IMG/VR virus record: IMGVR_UViG_3300022198_002714
Location: 1-64,000 of that record
Origin: a virus
DNA: 64,000 nucleotides
Reading direction: 5' to 3' (one strand)
Of the stretch, positions 28,599 through 37,106 are shown piece after piece; the first letter of the stretch is position 1; every line of letters begins with the position of its first letter. The notes under the pieces were generated by a model. It was not told where the DNA came from. It worked only from the letters and a program-made list of their open reading frames with translations, and did no database searches. The translations under genes and the position numbers were made by a program.

Positions 28599-30452
28599 TC
28601 AGTATTTCAGCAGGGTATCACGTGACAGGACGCGCATGGACTTGGGCATGACCTTGAGTTGGCTCTTGACAACACCCTTGTCTTCGGGGATTTGGAGGGG
28701 TGCCTCAACGATGTAGTACTCGTCAATGAGGATGACCATGCGTTCGCTATTTCCAGCAGCCGTGTTACCGAGTGGCTTCTCAAACTCAATGACGATTTGC
28801 CCGTTTGTGGCACCGGTTTTGTGAACGCTGAACTCGGTGGCCGAGCGCATCTTGTTGAAGAACAACGGGTCGTCCACCATGACTTCAAGCGACAACTCGT
28901 AGGAGGTCTTGCCTTCAACCATCAGGGCGGTGTTGCGGCTACCACCGAAGGGTACGGCTTCATCAGCGGTACCTGAGTTCTGCGTTGAGCCGTTGATGGT
29001 GTGGAATGCCTGTATGCCGGTCTGCCCACTCAGGGTGAAGTTCAGCACCTTCCCTGCTTGCACACCGGCAATGTTGATGCTACCGTCATAGAACATGAAG
29101 GGCTTCTGCGTACCCAAACCGATGCCCGAGTTGAGGCGGTTGACATGGTTGTTGGCCGTGTCGTCAAACAGGCGGTGTGGGTCGTACCGGTCCGTGGACG
29201 TACCGGGGTTTTCCAAGCGACCCGCATCCGTGTAGCAAAGGGCCGAGTTGAAGTTGACCGCAAGACGCAGGGCAGCGTCGTTGTCGGTGGAGAGGGTAAA
29301 GTCCGTCACCTTGCAGCCACGAAACACACGGGTCAGCGTCTTGGCATCGGTCACACCACCGTCATTCACAGTATCGGCGTCCTTGTCAAGACGGCGGTGG
29401 GACACCTCAAGGCTGAACGAAGGGGTGTGCGAGCGAGCGAAAAGCAGGTGCGTCACAGGATTCGTAATCGCACACGTCGAAGCAGCAATGGAAGGTGCGT
29501 TACCCGCGTTGTACACGTGGTGACTGACTGTACGCCCCGTAGTGTGGTCGTAGGCCAACGGCTCGTCAAGGAAAATGACATTGCCTCTCTTTCCAACAAT
29601 ACGACGGATTTCATGGGGGTATGCGTTATCAAAAAGTCGGGCATCAACCGATTTGTCCCATACCGAGGTAATTGGCTCATGGTCAAGAACAACAGGCAAA
29701 GCGGTAACATCATCTTTGATATGAATGAAATTGCCAACCGCGAATGAACTTGCGTCAGCGAGCGTCACAGACGTAGCACCAACTTTCGTTTCGCCGTTCA
29801 AAGTGGACGTAGTACCGGAGTCAGGCAGCGTTGAAATCTCGTTGCCAAGGCAATACTTGAGCCATCGAGCGGTGTGCATCGCCACCTCAAAAGAACCACC
29901 TTCGGTGATGAACTTGCCCGGAACCTGCACGGCGGTATCTCGACCAAGACCGACAACGTGGTACCGCTTGAGGTCCACCTTGGTTTCAGGCAGCGTGAGT
30001 GCGGTAGCAATACCGAGGAATTGGTCGGTAAGAACATTCTCCGTAGGTCCACTACTTGCATACGCATTGTTTAGAGCGTCCACAGGCGGTGTCTTGTACG
30101 GCAGGACGTGCAATGAATGCGAGGTACCGGTACCGGCCAAAAGAGCAGGCGAAAAGTTCAGCGTATTACCGTCGTTTCCGGTGATGGTGAACACGCGACC
30201 ATCAGCAGCGTTATCCCCACTACCCACAGGTGTTTGACCGGTCAACACAAACTGAGAGCCAACAAGTATGTCTTTGGGAAACATCAATCGGTTGCTACCG
30301 TCAAAGAAAGGAGCAACACCGGACGTGAAGGTGAACGACGTATCACCTAACGCTCCCTCAAAAGAAGCATCCGTTCCATGTACGAGCGTAAAACCCGTCT
30401 CCGTTGCGAAGGAAACCTCCGCCAAATCACCCTTGTACACAGTACCCGGCAT
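28599..30452 (-). CDS. Major tail tube protein (large variant)
   Basis: A 617-aa protein with a Shine-Dalgarno GAGGTGA before its ATG. The opening TVYKGDLAEVSFATETGF and the closing region (FSVHKTGATNGQIVIEF, then MVILIDEYYIVEAPLQIPED and GVVKSQLKVMPKSMRVLS) are typical of tail-tube proteins: two beta halves in which a bound domain ends with a conserved late strand. The length is far above the usual 150-250 residues, so surface domains are probably inserted. It precedes the tail-chaperone and tape-measure genes, as in other tailed viruses. No sheath gene was recognised, which suggests a non-contractile tail. Confidence 0.65.
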   Translation of the reverse strand: MPGTVYKGDLAEVSFATETGFTLVHGTDASFEGALGDTSFTFTSGVAPFFDGSNRLMFPKDILVGSQFVLTGQTPVGSGDNAADGRVFTITGNDGNTLNFSPALLAGTGTSHSLHVLPYKTPPVDALNNAYASSGPTENVLTDQFLGIATALTLPETKVDLKRYHVVGLGRDTAVQVPGKFITEGGSFEVAMHTARWLKYCLGNEISTLPDSGTTSTLNGETKVGATSVTLADASSFAVGNFIHIKDDVTALPVVLDHEPITSVWDKSVDARLFDNAYPHEIRRIVGKRGNVIFLDEPLAYDHTTGRTVSHHVYNAGNAPSIAASTCAITNPVTHLLFARSHTPSFSLEVSHRRLDKDADTVNDGGVTDAKTLTRVFRGCKVTDFTLSTDNDAALRLAVNFNSALCYTDAGRLENPGTSTDRYDPHRLFDDTANNHVNRLNSGIGLGTQKPFMFYDGSINIAGVQAGKVLNFTLSGQTGIQAFHTINGSTQNSGTADEAVPFGGSRNTALMVEGKTSYELSLEVMVDDPLFFNKMRSATEFSVHKTGATNGQIVIEFEKPLGNTAAGNSERMVILIDEYYIVEAPLQIPEDKGVVKSQLKVMPKSMRVLSRDTLLKY

Positions 30453-30461
30453 CTTCTCACC

Positions 30462-30911
30462 TCAAGGAATCAGTTCTGCAAGTGTTACAACTTCAATCTG
30501 AAATGTCATCCGGTGCATGTGTTTGCTACGGTCTGACAGGTCGGTGCGCGTCTTGAACACCATACGGTCGAAGTTGATACCATCCCCCTTGCGCTTTGAA
30601 TGGACGAGCCGTCGTATCTCGTTCTCAAGTTTTTGCAAGTGCTTCCGTCCTTTAACCGTTCGGGCATCAACGGTGATGTTGATTCGCGTTGTCACAAAGT
30701 CGTAAAACAACTCAGGAGCCTCTTCGTTATGCGCCGTTTCGTACAGGAGAATGAAGTCGTGCTTCTGCAAGTCAAGACGCTTACCATGTTCAGGGTCCGT
30801 GGTCGTAATGTCAATCACAACAGGGCGGTAGTTGCCCGTGTTGGCGCGGTTCCAATTATCCTGAAACAACCCAACCATAACGTCGAGGCCTTCAGTCCAC
30901 GTTGCAACCAT
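30462..30911 (-). CDS. Tail completion / neck protein
   Basis: A 149-aa protein whose ATG overlaps the preceding stop (TAATG). It has an alpha-beta pattern with NYRPVVIDITTTDPEHGKRL, TTRINITVDARTV and a C-terminal strand MTFQIEVVTLAEL. Such folds are typical of tail-terminator proteins, which form a ring between tail tube and connector. It lies between the connector genes and the tail tube gene, the expected place. Sequence similarity to a named family was not established by eye. Confidence 0.5.
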   Translation of the reverse strand: MVATWTEGLDVMVGLFQDNWNRANTGNYRPVVIDITTTDPEHGKRLDLQKHDFILLYETAHNEEAPELFYDFVTTRINITVDARTVKGRKHLQKLENEIRRLVHSKRKGDGINFDRMVFKTRTDLSDRSKHMHRMTFQIEVVTLAELIP

Positions 30912-31279
30912 TACCGAATCCCCTCCGTACGCTTCATCTCTTTCAGGTCACGGTAGTCAAGGGGTACAAAAAAACCATCCTTGTACTGCAATTGCTGCTC
31001 ACGAATCTGAAAGTTGGCAGCAAGCATTTGCCGGTCCACCGAATCGTTAATTGATTCAACCACCATTTCATTTGCAGGCTCACCCTCTTCGTTGATGATT
31101 TGACCCTCGATGAACTCGCAATCAGCCGCGCCTGCTTCGATGCGAAGGAACATTTCACGCATGCTCGCAGGCTCTTGGGTGAAGTATTCACGCAAGTCGG
31201 CCTGCAACTTCTTGTCTTTCATGTACATCTCGGTAAGCCCATCAACAAGAGCCATGCCTTGCTTCGTGAACTCCCTCAC
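30911..31279 (-). CDS. Head-tail joining region protein
   Basis: A 122-aa acidic, mostly helical protein from a GTG at 31279 that overlaps the upstream stop (GTGA). The first half is helical (GMALVDGLTEMYMKDKKLQA), followed by a beta-like EFIEGQIINEEGEPANEMVV segment. No family is recognised. Its place between the adaptor and the tail-completion gene suggests a head-closure or neck component. Confidence 0.45.
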   Translation of the reverse strand: MREFTKQGMALVDGLTEMYMKDKKLQADLREYFTQEPASMREMFLRIEAGAADCEFIEGQIINEEGEPANEMVVESINDSVDRQMLAANFQIREQQLQYKDGFFVPLDYRDLKEMKRTEGIR

Positions 31280-32862
31280 TCAAACACCACCAACTCAACA
31301 TAGCGGGGCAGGGTTCGGTCAATTTCAGCCTGATACAGTTGCACCTTGCTTGCAAGGTCAATGTTCTGCGTACCTTCAGGAATCAGTACGCTGCGGTCGT
31401 CAGCCATCAGCAACTCGATGGCAACCATCTTTGTGCAAACGTCTTCAATTGCTTTTTCGATGTACCGCTCGCCATAGATGTAAGCGACCTTAATTGCGTT
31501 CCATTCAAAGAAAGGATAGGAGTTGTTGAAGTAAATGATACCCTGCTCCGGGTCAAGCCACCAATCGCGCAGACGGCCCACGTCACCGCTGCTGCTGCCG
31601 CCTTGCAGGTCCACTTGGAAGGTCTGCTGCGAGATGGTACCCGTCACGGCAGTATGGTCACCGGCCACGTCAGCGCAACCCGTGAATGTGGTTGCTGTCT
31701 TGCCCGTGTAGCGGAAGACAATGGCTCCGTTGATGGCAACACCGGCATTCACGAACCCCTCAGTCGAGTTCACCGTGATAGTCCCCGACACGGCAGAAAC
31801 CACCGTAGCCGTCCGTCCCGCCGTCTGCTCAATCACAATGTCAGACGAGGTGGACACGATGCTGCACGTTTCACCGCTCTTAACGGGGCGCATACTTGTG
31901 ATTTTGACGACTCCCGTACCAAGGTCAGCGTTCGCGCTTGCGAGGAACTCGTTGTGTACGGCGACATTGGTAGTGGAGCCTTCAAGCGTAAAAGCAGGAC
32001 TAAACGTCACCGCAGCCTTGTTCACCCTGTCTTCCTTGTTGATGAGGTCAGCAAGATTTTGAGCCGCCGTGGTCGCGTCAAAATCTCCACGCCAATTAGT
32101 ACTGCCGCTACCAACAGAAAGAGTGCCAACACTCCCGTTACCACTACTAACGTACAGACTCTTCCCACCCAAGCCCGAAACATCTGCCAATTTGATGCGG
32201 GCTTCGGCTGCTCCGATTTCACGGTAGTCGTCTCCTTGCCACAACTCAATTCGCAACACTTGTTGTACGTTACGGAACATAAGTGGGGCTGTACCTACAT
32301 AATCGGTGTAGTAGCGGCGGCGGTAGGGCTTGTACGTGTCGAAGTTGATGTACTCAGCCGTGACAAGGTAGGGTCGCCAAGCGTTGTGCGTGATGTTGTC
32401 AATCCGGTCTTGCATGCGCTGAATCACATGCTCGACCTTGGCCTTGGTCACACCACGGGTCTTGCCGTTGGTGAATGAGGCTTGGTTCTGAATGTAGCCG
32501 TTGTCAGCGACTTGGTAGTCAGCAGCCGTCAACGGGGAAGTCGTGAAGGTGATTTTGACGTGTCCCTTGCCTGCTGAGTCCCCTGCGGTACTCGCAGCGA
32601 TGGTACTGATTACCAAATCTTCGTGACCAAACGGGTCAGCATCGCTATACACCCGAACAAGGTCACCAACCTCAAAACCGTGGCTGCGGAACTCGGTCCC
32701 TGTGATGTACACGGCATCTGTGTCTGCATCAGCACTCATCAGCACCGCGTCTGCGGGTCCAATGTCGAGCAGGTCAGCGACTTTCTGAACGGTTGTGTAC
32801 ACGATTGCCGATGGGTCCAAGGGCCGAGTTTCCGGCTCACCGGGACTGAAGACAACGGGCAT
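31276..32862 (-). CDS. Head-tail connector (adaptor) protein with beta-domain insertions
   Basis: A 528-aa protein. Its C-terminal helical segment, IYGERYIEKAIEDVCTKMVA followed by IELLMADDRSVLIPEG and VQLYQAEIDRTLPRYV, resembles HK97 gp6-type adaptors, in which helices dock on the portal. N-terminal and middle parts are beta-rich and include several Thr/Val/Gly repeats with SGTITVNSTEGF and FTGCADVAG, suggesting inserted immunoglobulin-like or surface domains. Typical adaptors have 100-150 residues, so this is an expanded version. The ATG at 32862 has GAGGTGA upstream. Confidence 0.55.
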   Translation of the reverse strand: MPVVFSPGEPETRPLDPSAIVYTTVQKVADLLDIGPADAVLMSADADTDAVYITGTEFRSHGFEVGDLVRVYSDADPFGHEDLVISTIAASTAGDSAGKGHVKITFTTSPLTAADYQVADNGYIQNQASFTNGKTRGVTKAKVEHVIQRMQDRIDNITHNAWRPYLVTAEYINFDTYKPYRRRYYTDYVGTAPLMFRNVQQVLRIELWQGDDYREIGAAEARIKLADVSGLGGKSLYVSSGNGSVGTLSVGSGSTNWRGDFDATTAAQNLADLINKEDRVNKAAVTFSPAFTLEGSTTNVAVHNEFLASANADLGTGVVKITSMRPVKSGETCSIVSTSSDIVIEQTAGRTATVVSAVSGTITVNSTEGFVNAGVAINGAIVFRYTGKTATTFTGCADVAGDHTAVTGTISQQTFQVDLQGGSSSGDVGRLRDWWLDPEQGIIYFNNSYPFFEWNAIKVAYIYGERYIEKAIEDVCTKMVAIELLMADDRSVLIPEGTQNIDLASKVQLYQAEIDRTLPRYVELVVFE

Positions 32863-32886
32863 TCAACAACTCACCTCACGACTTCA

Positions 32887-34230
32887 TCAATAATAATCGC
32901 TACCGTCGAAATCAGGGTCTTTTAATGCGGCCCTGCAATTTTCGCAGAACTTCCATGCAGGTTCAGCCGATGAGTGAATGCTAAAGATGTGACCGCATTT
33001 TTCGCACTCTTTTTGGACGATAGGGTCAATGCCCCCAAGGTAAGGATTCCAAGATTGCTTCATCAGGCTCCAAGCGTCATTGAACGGTGTGCTACGGGTG
33101 AAGGCCTTGCCGTACATGTCATCATCACCGCCCTCGCCGGGGTCACGCATTTCAGGTATAGAGGTTTGAGATGGCATAACGTCTTCTTCCAAAAGACACT
33201 CAAGACATTTTTTTGCGTATTGTAAAGTGTACAAATCATCCTCTTGCTCAACGTAAATACCGCTTTTGCAAACCGGACAATGCGCAAAATACTCCTGACC
33301 CTGCCAATCGTAAGGTCCGAGAGGGGTTACGTTTCCATCTGCGTCGTAAGATTGTTGCCAATCTCGCTTGACAATTCTCCAAGCGTCATTGAACGGTGTG
33401 CTACGTGCGAAGGCCTTGCCGTACATGTCATCATCACCGCCCTCACCGGGGTCACGAATAGGTGGCTTCACGGTGCTACTCAAGCCAATTCTCATGTACT
33501 CAAGCACCTTTGCTTGGTCTTCAGGACTGAGTGAAGCCATCTGCGACAGGAAAGCATCGCTGCCGGTGACGGGGGGTGTCTCAGGCTCAACCTCAACAGG
33601 CTTTGGCGCACGTGCAGATGCCGACATGTCCGGCGCGGCAGGCAATTTTTCAGACAAGTTTCCTTCTTCGTCAAACAATTCCTTTGCCCCTTCAGGCATG
33701 GGGAAGCCATACGACTCAGCGTTCTTGGCCTGCGCACTATCCTGCATGGCTTGCAACTTCTTTGACTGACCTGCCTTGCCTGCGAGGGTTTGCACTTGCT
33801 TTGTGCCACTACGCATGGCGTTTTCTCGCTCAGCAGCACGCTGCTGCTTTGGCGTCATAAATGACTTGTGGTCGTCACCGGGACGATTAAACTCAGCAAA
33901 AACGTCCTCAAGGCTCTTACCCTTCATTTCTGCCTGTCTTTCAGGGTCAATGTCCATAGGGTCATTTACAAACTCAAGGTCGTGCATTTTAGGATTGGCA
34001 AGCATCTGCAACATGATGAGTTCACGAAGACGGTCAGCAGCGGGGCCGTAATTCGGGTCAGCCTGATTCGTCCAACCCATCTCACGCAACTGAGGATAGG
34101 CAATCTTGTTAGCAACACGCGACAAAGGGTGTGGCCCAAGACCTGCCTTCTTACCTCCGGTGAGGGGATAGTACACCTTTTGTCGCTGAGGTGTCATTTC
34201 ACGTCGGGCTTTGACAAGTACGTATGCCAT
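32887..34230 (-). CDS. Twice-tagged protein with duplicated zinc-knuckle units
   Basis: The protein is 447 aa from the ATG at 34230. The C-terminal third consists of two related units, each containing RDPGEGGDDDMYGKAF(A/T)RST then a tag variant PFNDAWRIVK or PFNDAWSLMK, then a zinc-binding segment. The first has FAHCPVCKSGIY with KKCLECLLE; the second has CEKCGHIF and FCENCRAAL. At DNA level the unit start is a 77-base near-identical direct repeat. The first 250 residues are charged and helical (KQVQTLAGKAGQSKKLQAMQ). It lies between connector and small capsid-region genes. The function is unknown. Confidence 0.6.
   Translation of the reverse strand: MAYVLVKARREMTPQRQKVYYPLTGGKKAGLGPHPLSRVANKIAYPQLREMGWTNQADPNYGPAADRLRELIMLQMLANPKMHDLEFVNDPMDIDPERQAEMKGKSLEDVFAEFNRPGDDHKSFMTPKQQRAAERENAMRSGTKQVQTLAGKAGQSKKLQAMQDSAQAKNAESYGFPMPEGAKELFDEEGNLSEKLPAAPDMSASARAPKPVEVEPETPPVTGSDAFLSQMASLSPEDQAKVLEYMRIGLSSTVKPPIRDPGEGGDDDMYGKAFARSTPFNDAWRIVKRDWQQSYDADGNVTPLGPYDWQGQEYFAHCPVCKSGIYVEQEDDLYTLQYAKKCLECLLEEDVMPSQTSIPEMRDPGEGGDDDMYGKAFTRSTPFNDAWSLMKQSWNPYLGGIDPIVQKECEKCGHIFSIHSSAEPAWKFCENCRAALKDPDFDGSDYY
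33071..33456. repeat. 77-bp near-identical direct repeat pair
   Basis: Copies at 33071-33147 and 33380-33456 differ at only a few positions. Both encode the (A/T)RSTPFNDAW tag unit and the RDPGEGGDDDMYGKAF segment of the same gene. The conservation at silent sites points to a recent internal duplication. Confidence 0.85.
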
Positions 34231-34235
34231 TTTAT

Positions 34236-34529
34236 TCACAACCTGTTCTTTTCGTCTCGGTGTCCGAGGTTGTACTCCATAGGACGCTCACACGCACCAC
34301 AGGTTGCCCGCCACAGGAAGTGGAGGAACCCGCAATGCACGCACCGCGTACCTGAGCCGATGTTCAGCACATCACCGATATTTGCATTCCGGTTGCGCTG
34401 AGCCGCCGTGACGCCCGCGAGGGGGCGGTCGGTGTTGGTGACGACCGCGTTCTCAAGGTCGTACTTGACGCCCTGCTTGCCTGCGCGAACGAGGTCTTCA
34501 AGTTCGATTGAACGTGCATCAAACCCCAT
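34236..34529 (-). CDS. Zinc-ribbon protein in the capsid region
   Basis: The protein has about 97 residues if translation starts at the second ATG (34529), which sits seven to eight bases after GAGGTG. The upstream ATG at 34544 overlaps the preceding stop (ATGA) and would add five residues. The C-terminal half is a zinc ribbon (GTRCVHCGFLHF and ATCGACERPMEY). The N-terminal half is polar (ARSIELEDLVRAGKQGVKYD). No family is recognised. It may be a minor capsid-associated or regulatory protein. Confidence 0.6.
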   Translation of the reverse strand: MGFDARSIELEDLVRAGKQGVKYDLENAVVTNTDRPLAGVTAAQRNRNANIGDVLNIGSGTRCVHCGFLHFLWRATCGACERPMEYNLGHRDEKNRL

Positions 34530-34540
34530 CGTACCCCACC

Positions 34541-34699
34541 TCATGTGAAGGACACGACAAGATAGATGTTTCCAAGCACCGTGATTGGTTCTGCGCTAAC
34601 GATAGAGTTGGCACCGATGGCCGCAGCAACGTCAGTAGCAACCGCTGAGTTCAACGCCGTAAGGTCGCTGAAGTCCTTGGGCGAGTATGGCCCAATCAC
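34541..34699 (-). CDS. 52-aa hypothetical protein
   Basis: A short frame from a GTG at 34699 (GGAG lies five bases upstream) to the TGA that overlaps the next ATG (ATGA). The product contains PYSPKDFSDLTALNSAVATD and ends with ITVLGNIYLVVSFT. It looks like a small helix followed by two beta strands. It fills an otherwise empty slot between two structural genes, and the coupled stop/start supports it being real. The function is unknown. Confidence 0.6.
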   Translation of the reverse strand: MIGPYSPKDFSDLTALNSAVATDVAAAIGANSIVSAEPITVLGNIYLVVSFT

Positions 34700-34728
34700 C
34701 TTCGCTCCTTCCGCCAAGAGGAATCACC

Positions 34729-35070
34729 TCAAGCGCGGCGACCGATGGCGAAGAAGGTCCCTGCAACGGTTGAGCCGGGAGTAGCGGGGGCAGCGCCACC
34801 ACCGTCAGGGTCAAGTTCCTTCTGAGCAGGGTACACCGTAATGGTGGTTCCGCTCACCGTAGCCACGTCGAGAAGGTTCAGGGTACCGGTACCCGTACCA
34901 TCATCTTGCGTAAAGCCCTGCTCCACCACAGACGCGGGGTTAATTGTGAACGTGTCAATGCTGCTGAAAAACGCGCTCAGGTTAATGGTCGTTTCACCGG
35001 CATCATACGAACCGGTCACAATGAAGCGGTCACCAAAAACGGTCGGTCGGGGGTCAATAGTTACTGCCAT
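34729..35070 (-). CDS. Small beta-rich head protein
   Basis: A 113-aa, strand-rich protein opening MAVTIDPRPTVFGDRFIVTG and containing LNLLDVATVSGTTITVYPA. Its ribosome-binding site is the same AGGAGTGA sequence six bases before an ATGGCA start that precedes the capsid and the decoration-like genes. The upstream gene's stop is embedded in it. Strong translation signals suggest an abundant structural protein, for example a head decoration or neck component. No named family is recognised. Confidence 0.5.
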   Translation of the reverse strand: MAVTIDPRPTVFGDRFIVTGSYDAGETTINLSAFFSSIDTFTINPASVVEQGFTQDDGTGTGTLNLLDVATVSGTTITVYPAQKELDPDGGGAAPATPGSTVAGTFFAIGRRA

Positions 35071-35076
35071 TTATCA

Positions 35077-35418
35077 TCACTCCTGTGTTTCTTCGGTTGG
35101 TGCCGTCGGATTTAGGTGTTCCTCAACCAAGGCAAGTCCTGCCGCCTTGGTCACGTAGCCGGAATACTCCACGCCCTGTTCGTCAAGCCAATCGAGAATG
35201 TCTTTGCGGGACCATCCGGCGTCAGGCAGGCCATCGCCGCCTTCATCCACCGTGATGCCTGCATCACCCTCGATGACAAACTGACTTTCAGGGAGGTGAG
35301 TACGCCACGTGTCGAGCCACTCCTGACTGACCTCCACGGACTTATGCCGCCTGAACACGCTTGGGCCATCAGGCCTTCGCCGCTCAAACGAGCGTCCCAC
35401 GTAGGTCACGACGGGCAC
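35077..35418 (-). CDS. Capsid-region protein with HeH/SAP-like C-terminal helix pair
   Basis: A 113-aa protein from a GTG at 35418 after GAGGTG. The N-terminal half (VVTYVGRSFERRRPDGPSVF...VSQEWLDTWR) has a compact alpha-beta look. Residues about 68-104 (GWSRKDILDWLDEQGVEYSG...KAAGLALVEEHLN) match the helix-extended-loop-helix (HeH/LEM/SAP-like) pattern seen in small phage head proteins. It lies between the decoration-like gene and other head genes. Its role is not known. Confidence 0.55.
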   Translation of the reverse strand: MPVVTYVGRSFERRRPDGPSVFRRHKSVEVSQEWLDTWRTHLPESQFVIEGDAGITVDEGGDGLPDAGWSRKDILDWLDEQGVEYSGYVTKAAGLALVEEHLNPTAPTEETQE

Positions 35419-35427
35419 TCAACCACC

Positions 35428-35874
35428 TCACAGTACGAGGAAGGTCACGGTACCGGCGTTGCCGACTGCGACAGTCAACTCAAGGTCACCCGTGAGGGTC
35501 ACGGAAGAGCCACCGGTTTCGCCCGTAAGAGCAACAATCTTGGTGACGGGGGTACCATCATCCGTGTCATCACCGCTGCCTGAAGCACCGGAAGACAAGG
35601 TGATGGTCACCGCCGCCGTCGTGACTGCACCGAGGTTCAGCGAAATCATTCGCAGCGAACCCGCAGCGTTACCGTCCGTGTTGCTCGCGGTAAAAGCCGC
35701 GAGGCCCGCCGCGCCACCGGGGTACGTACCCCCGGAGTTACCGCTGAGCCAACCCGTCTCACCGAGCAGCGTGCCGGTGCGCATGTCGAGGTCGAGGGCG
35801 ACCGACAACGATGCAAGGTTTGCATCAGTTGCAACCGTGTACTTGATTCCTTTGTTGTAGTATGGTCCTGCCAT
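35428..35874 (-). CDS. Probable capsid decoration protein
   Basis: A 148-aa protein directly downstream of the capsid gene, starting at the ATG at 35874, which follows the same AGGAGTGAATGAA leader as the capsid gene. The sequence is Gly/Thr/Ser/Ala-rich and beta-like (TLLGETGWLSGNSGGTYPGG, VTTAAVTITLSSGASGSG, GTVTFLVL). There are almost no charged runs. Position, size and strong translation signal fit a lambda gpD-like decoration or cement protein. Sequence identity to a known decoration family was not established. Confidence 0.5.
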   Translation of the reverse strand: MAGPYYNKGIKYTVATDANLASLSVALDLDMRTGTLLGETGWLSGNSGGTYPGGAAGLAAFTASNTDGNAAGSLRMISLNLGAVTTAAVTITLSSGASGSGDDTDDGTPVTKIVALTGETGGSSVTLTGDLELTVAVGNAGTVTFLVL

Positions 35875-35913
35875 TTCATTCACTCCTTGTTTTCAGTTTG
35901 TCTCCAATGGACC

Positions 35914-37080
35914 TCACTTCAGGTCACGGATGGAAGCGTGACCACCAAAGAAAGTGGTCCACAACTCACCCATGGTGCGGTACATGCCTTCCTGACCCAG
36001 CCTGTTGATGGCGAAGGGGTCGCCCGTCTCGATGCCGGACTCGAAGTACTGAGTCGGGATGGCGGTGGAGAAGTACAGGTAGTCCGTGTCGAGGAAGTAC
36101 ATGCGGGACAGGGTGTCCTTTGCAACGTCCTTGGAGGGGATGATGGGAATACCGTTGTAGGTCGCCACGATGAAACCGGCCTCGATACCGGGCACACCCT
36201 TCACACCGTTGTAGGTGGGGGTGACACGCTTTTCCTCAAGGAACCGCTGCTGCGACTGCAAGAGTTGCTGCAAGCGCATGAGGGTGTCGTAGCCCGTCAG
36301 GATGACCTTGGGGTTGCCACCGCGCTCCCACGTCAGGCGGAAGATTTCATCGAGGTGGTCGAGGGACAGAACACGGTCCGTACCCTTGGTACCGGAGGTG
36401 CTGACTTCGGCGTGGGACCAAGCGTTTGCGTCACGGTTAATCGAGTACATGTCTTCGTCACCGGCTTCTCCGTAGTCACCGGCTGCCCCACCAAAGTCCA
36501 TGGTGTTCGCCACGTTACCGGATGCCGTGATAGCACCCGCCGTCACACGGTCGAGCGACTCAAAGTCGTTCCCGGCAACGGTCGTCACGTCCTCGGTGAG
36601 CATCTTGTTGATGTGTTCTGCGTGGTGCTTGCCCATCTCTTCCTTCAGCACGGCGCGAATGTCACCGAGGCCGTCGTCCTTGTCAGCAAGGAACATCGCC
36701 GTCTCCGACATGTCGAAGGTGTGCGCGATGGTCTTGGGCTTCGCAGCAATGTGTTGGAAGGTCGGCTTGGTGGTGTCGGGGAGAGTCGAGTTCTCCGCGA
36801 GGCCACCGCCCTTGGCGAAGGAGGGACGCTCCGTGATGACGCGCCACCCGCTGCGCTCCCAAGGCCGCTTGGGGAGGATGGAGAAGGCGTTGAACTCTTG
36901 GTTGAGTTGGCTCCACACCTTGCGGCCATAGATGGCCTGATAGATACCCGCCGTGGTGGAGAGCATCGGTGCGTCAGCCTTCAAGAGTTCGCTGCCGGAG
37001 TAAGAGTACCCCATGGCGTTTCCTGCGCCATAGAAGTACCGCTCCATGTCGGTAATTGTCCTGATGTAGTCACGTGCCAT
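35914..37080 (-). CDS. Major capsid protein, HK97 fold
   Basis: The protein is 388 aa from the ATG at 37080, selected because AGGAGTGA lies five bases upstream; an upstream start would place the initiator inside that site. The layout fits HK97-type capsid proteins: an N-terminal arm with SGSELLKADAPMLSTTAGIY, the E-loop zone around WERSGWRVITERPSFAKGGG, the long spine helix region (DDGLGDIRAVLKEEMGKHHA, EHINKMLTEDV), and A-domain segments GGNPKVILTGYDTLMRLQQL and ATYNGIPIIPSKDV with DTDYLYFSTAIP near the end. It follows protease/scaffold and precedes the decoration gene. It builds the icosahedral head. Confidence 0.88.
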   Translation of the reverse strand: MARDYIRTITDMERYFYGAGNAMGYSYSGSELLKADAPMLSTTAGIYQAIYGRKVWSQLNQEFNAFSILPKRPWERSGWRVITERPSFAKGGGLAENSTLPDTTKPTFQHIAAKPKTIAHTFDMSETAMFLADKDDGLGDIRAVLKEEMGKHHAEHINKMLTEDVTTVAGNDFESLDRVTAGAITASGNVANTMDFGGAAGDYGEAGDEDMYSINRDANAWSHAEVSTSGTKGTDRVLSLDHLDEIFRLTWERGGNPKVILTGYDTLMRLQQLLQSQQRFLEEKRVTPTYNGVKGVPGIEAGFIVATYNGIPIIPSKDVAKDTLSRMYFLDTDYLYFSTAIPTQYFESGIETGDPFAINRLGQEGMYRTMGELWTTFFGGHASIRDLK

Positions 37081-37095
37081 TTCATTCACTCCTTT
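37081..37095 (-). promoter_or_regulatory. Strong Shine-Dalgarno leader shared by capsid genes
   Basis: AGGAGTGA (37086-37093) followed by ATGAA precedes the capsid start ATGGCA. The same leader precedes the decoration-like gene (35880-35887) and, with one more spacer base, the gene at 34729-35070 (35077-35084). The copies decide the starts of these genes and suggest high expression. Confidence 0.65.
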
Positions 37096-37106
37096 GTTTG
37101 ATTCCT

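Noticed and set aside
31339-32478. Plus-strand 379-aa frame antisense to the adaptor gene
   Set aside because: Shadow of the opposite-strand gene; no recognisable motifs and no neighbours on that strand.
35887-37101. Plus-strand 404-aa open frame antisense to the capsid gene
   Set aside because: It mirrors the capsid gene almost exactly, has low-complexity Val/Gly/His content and no matching ribosome-binding site. It is a codon-bias shadow.
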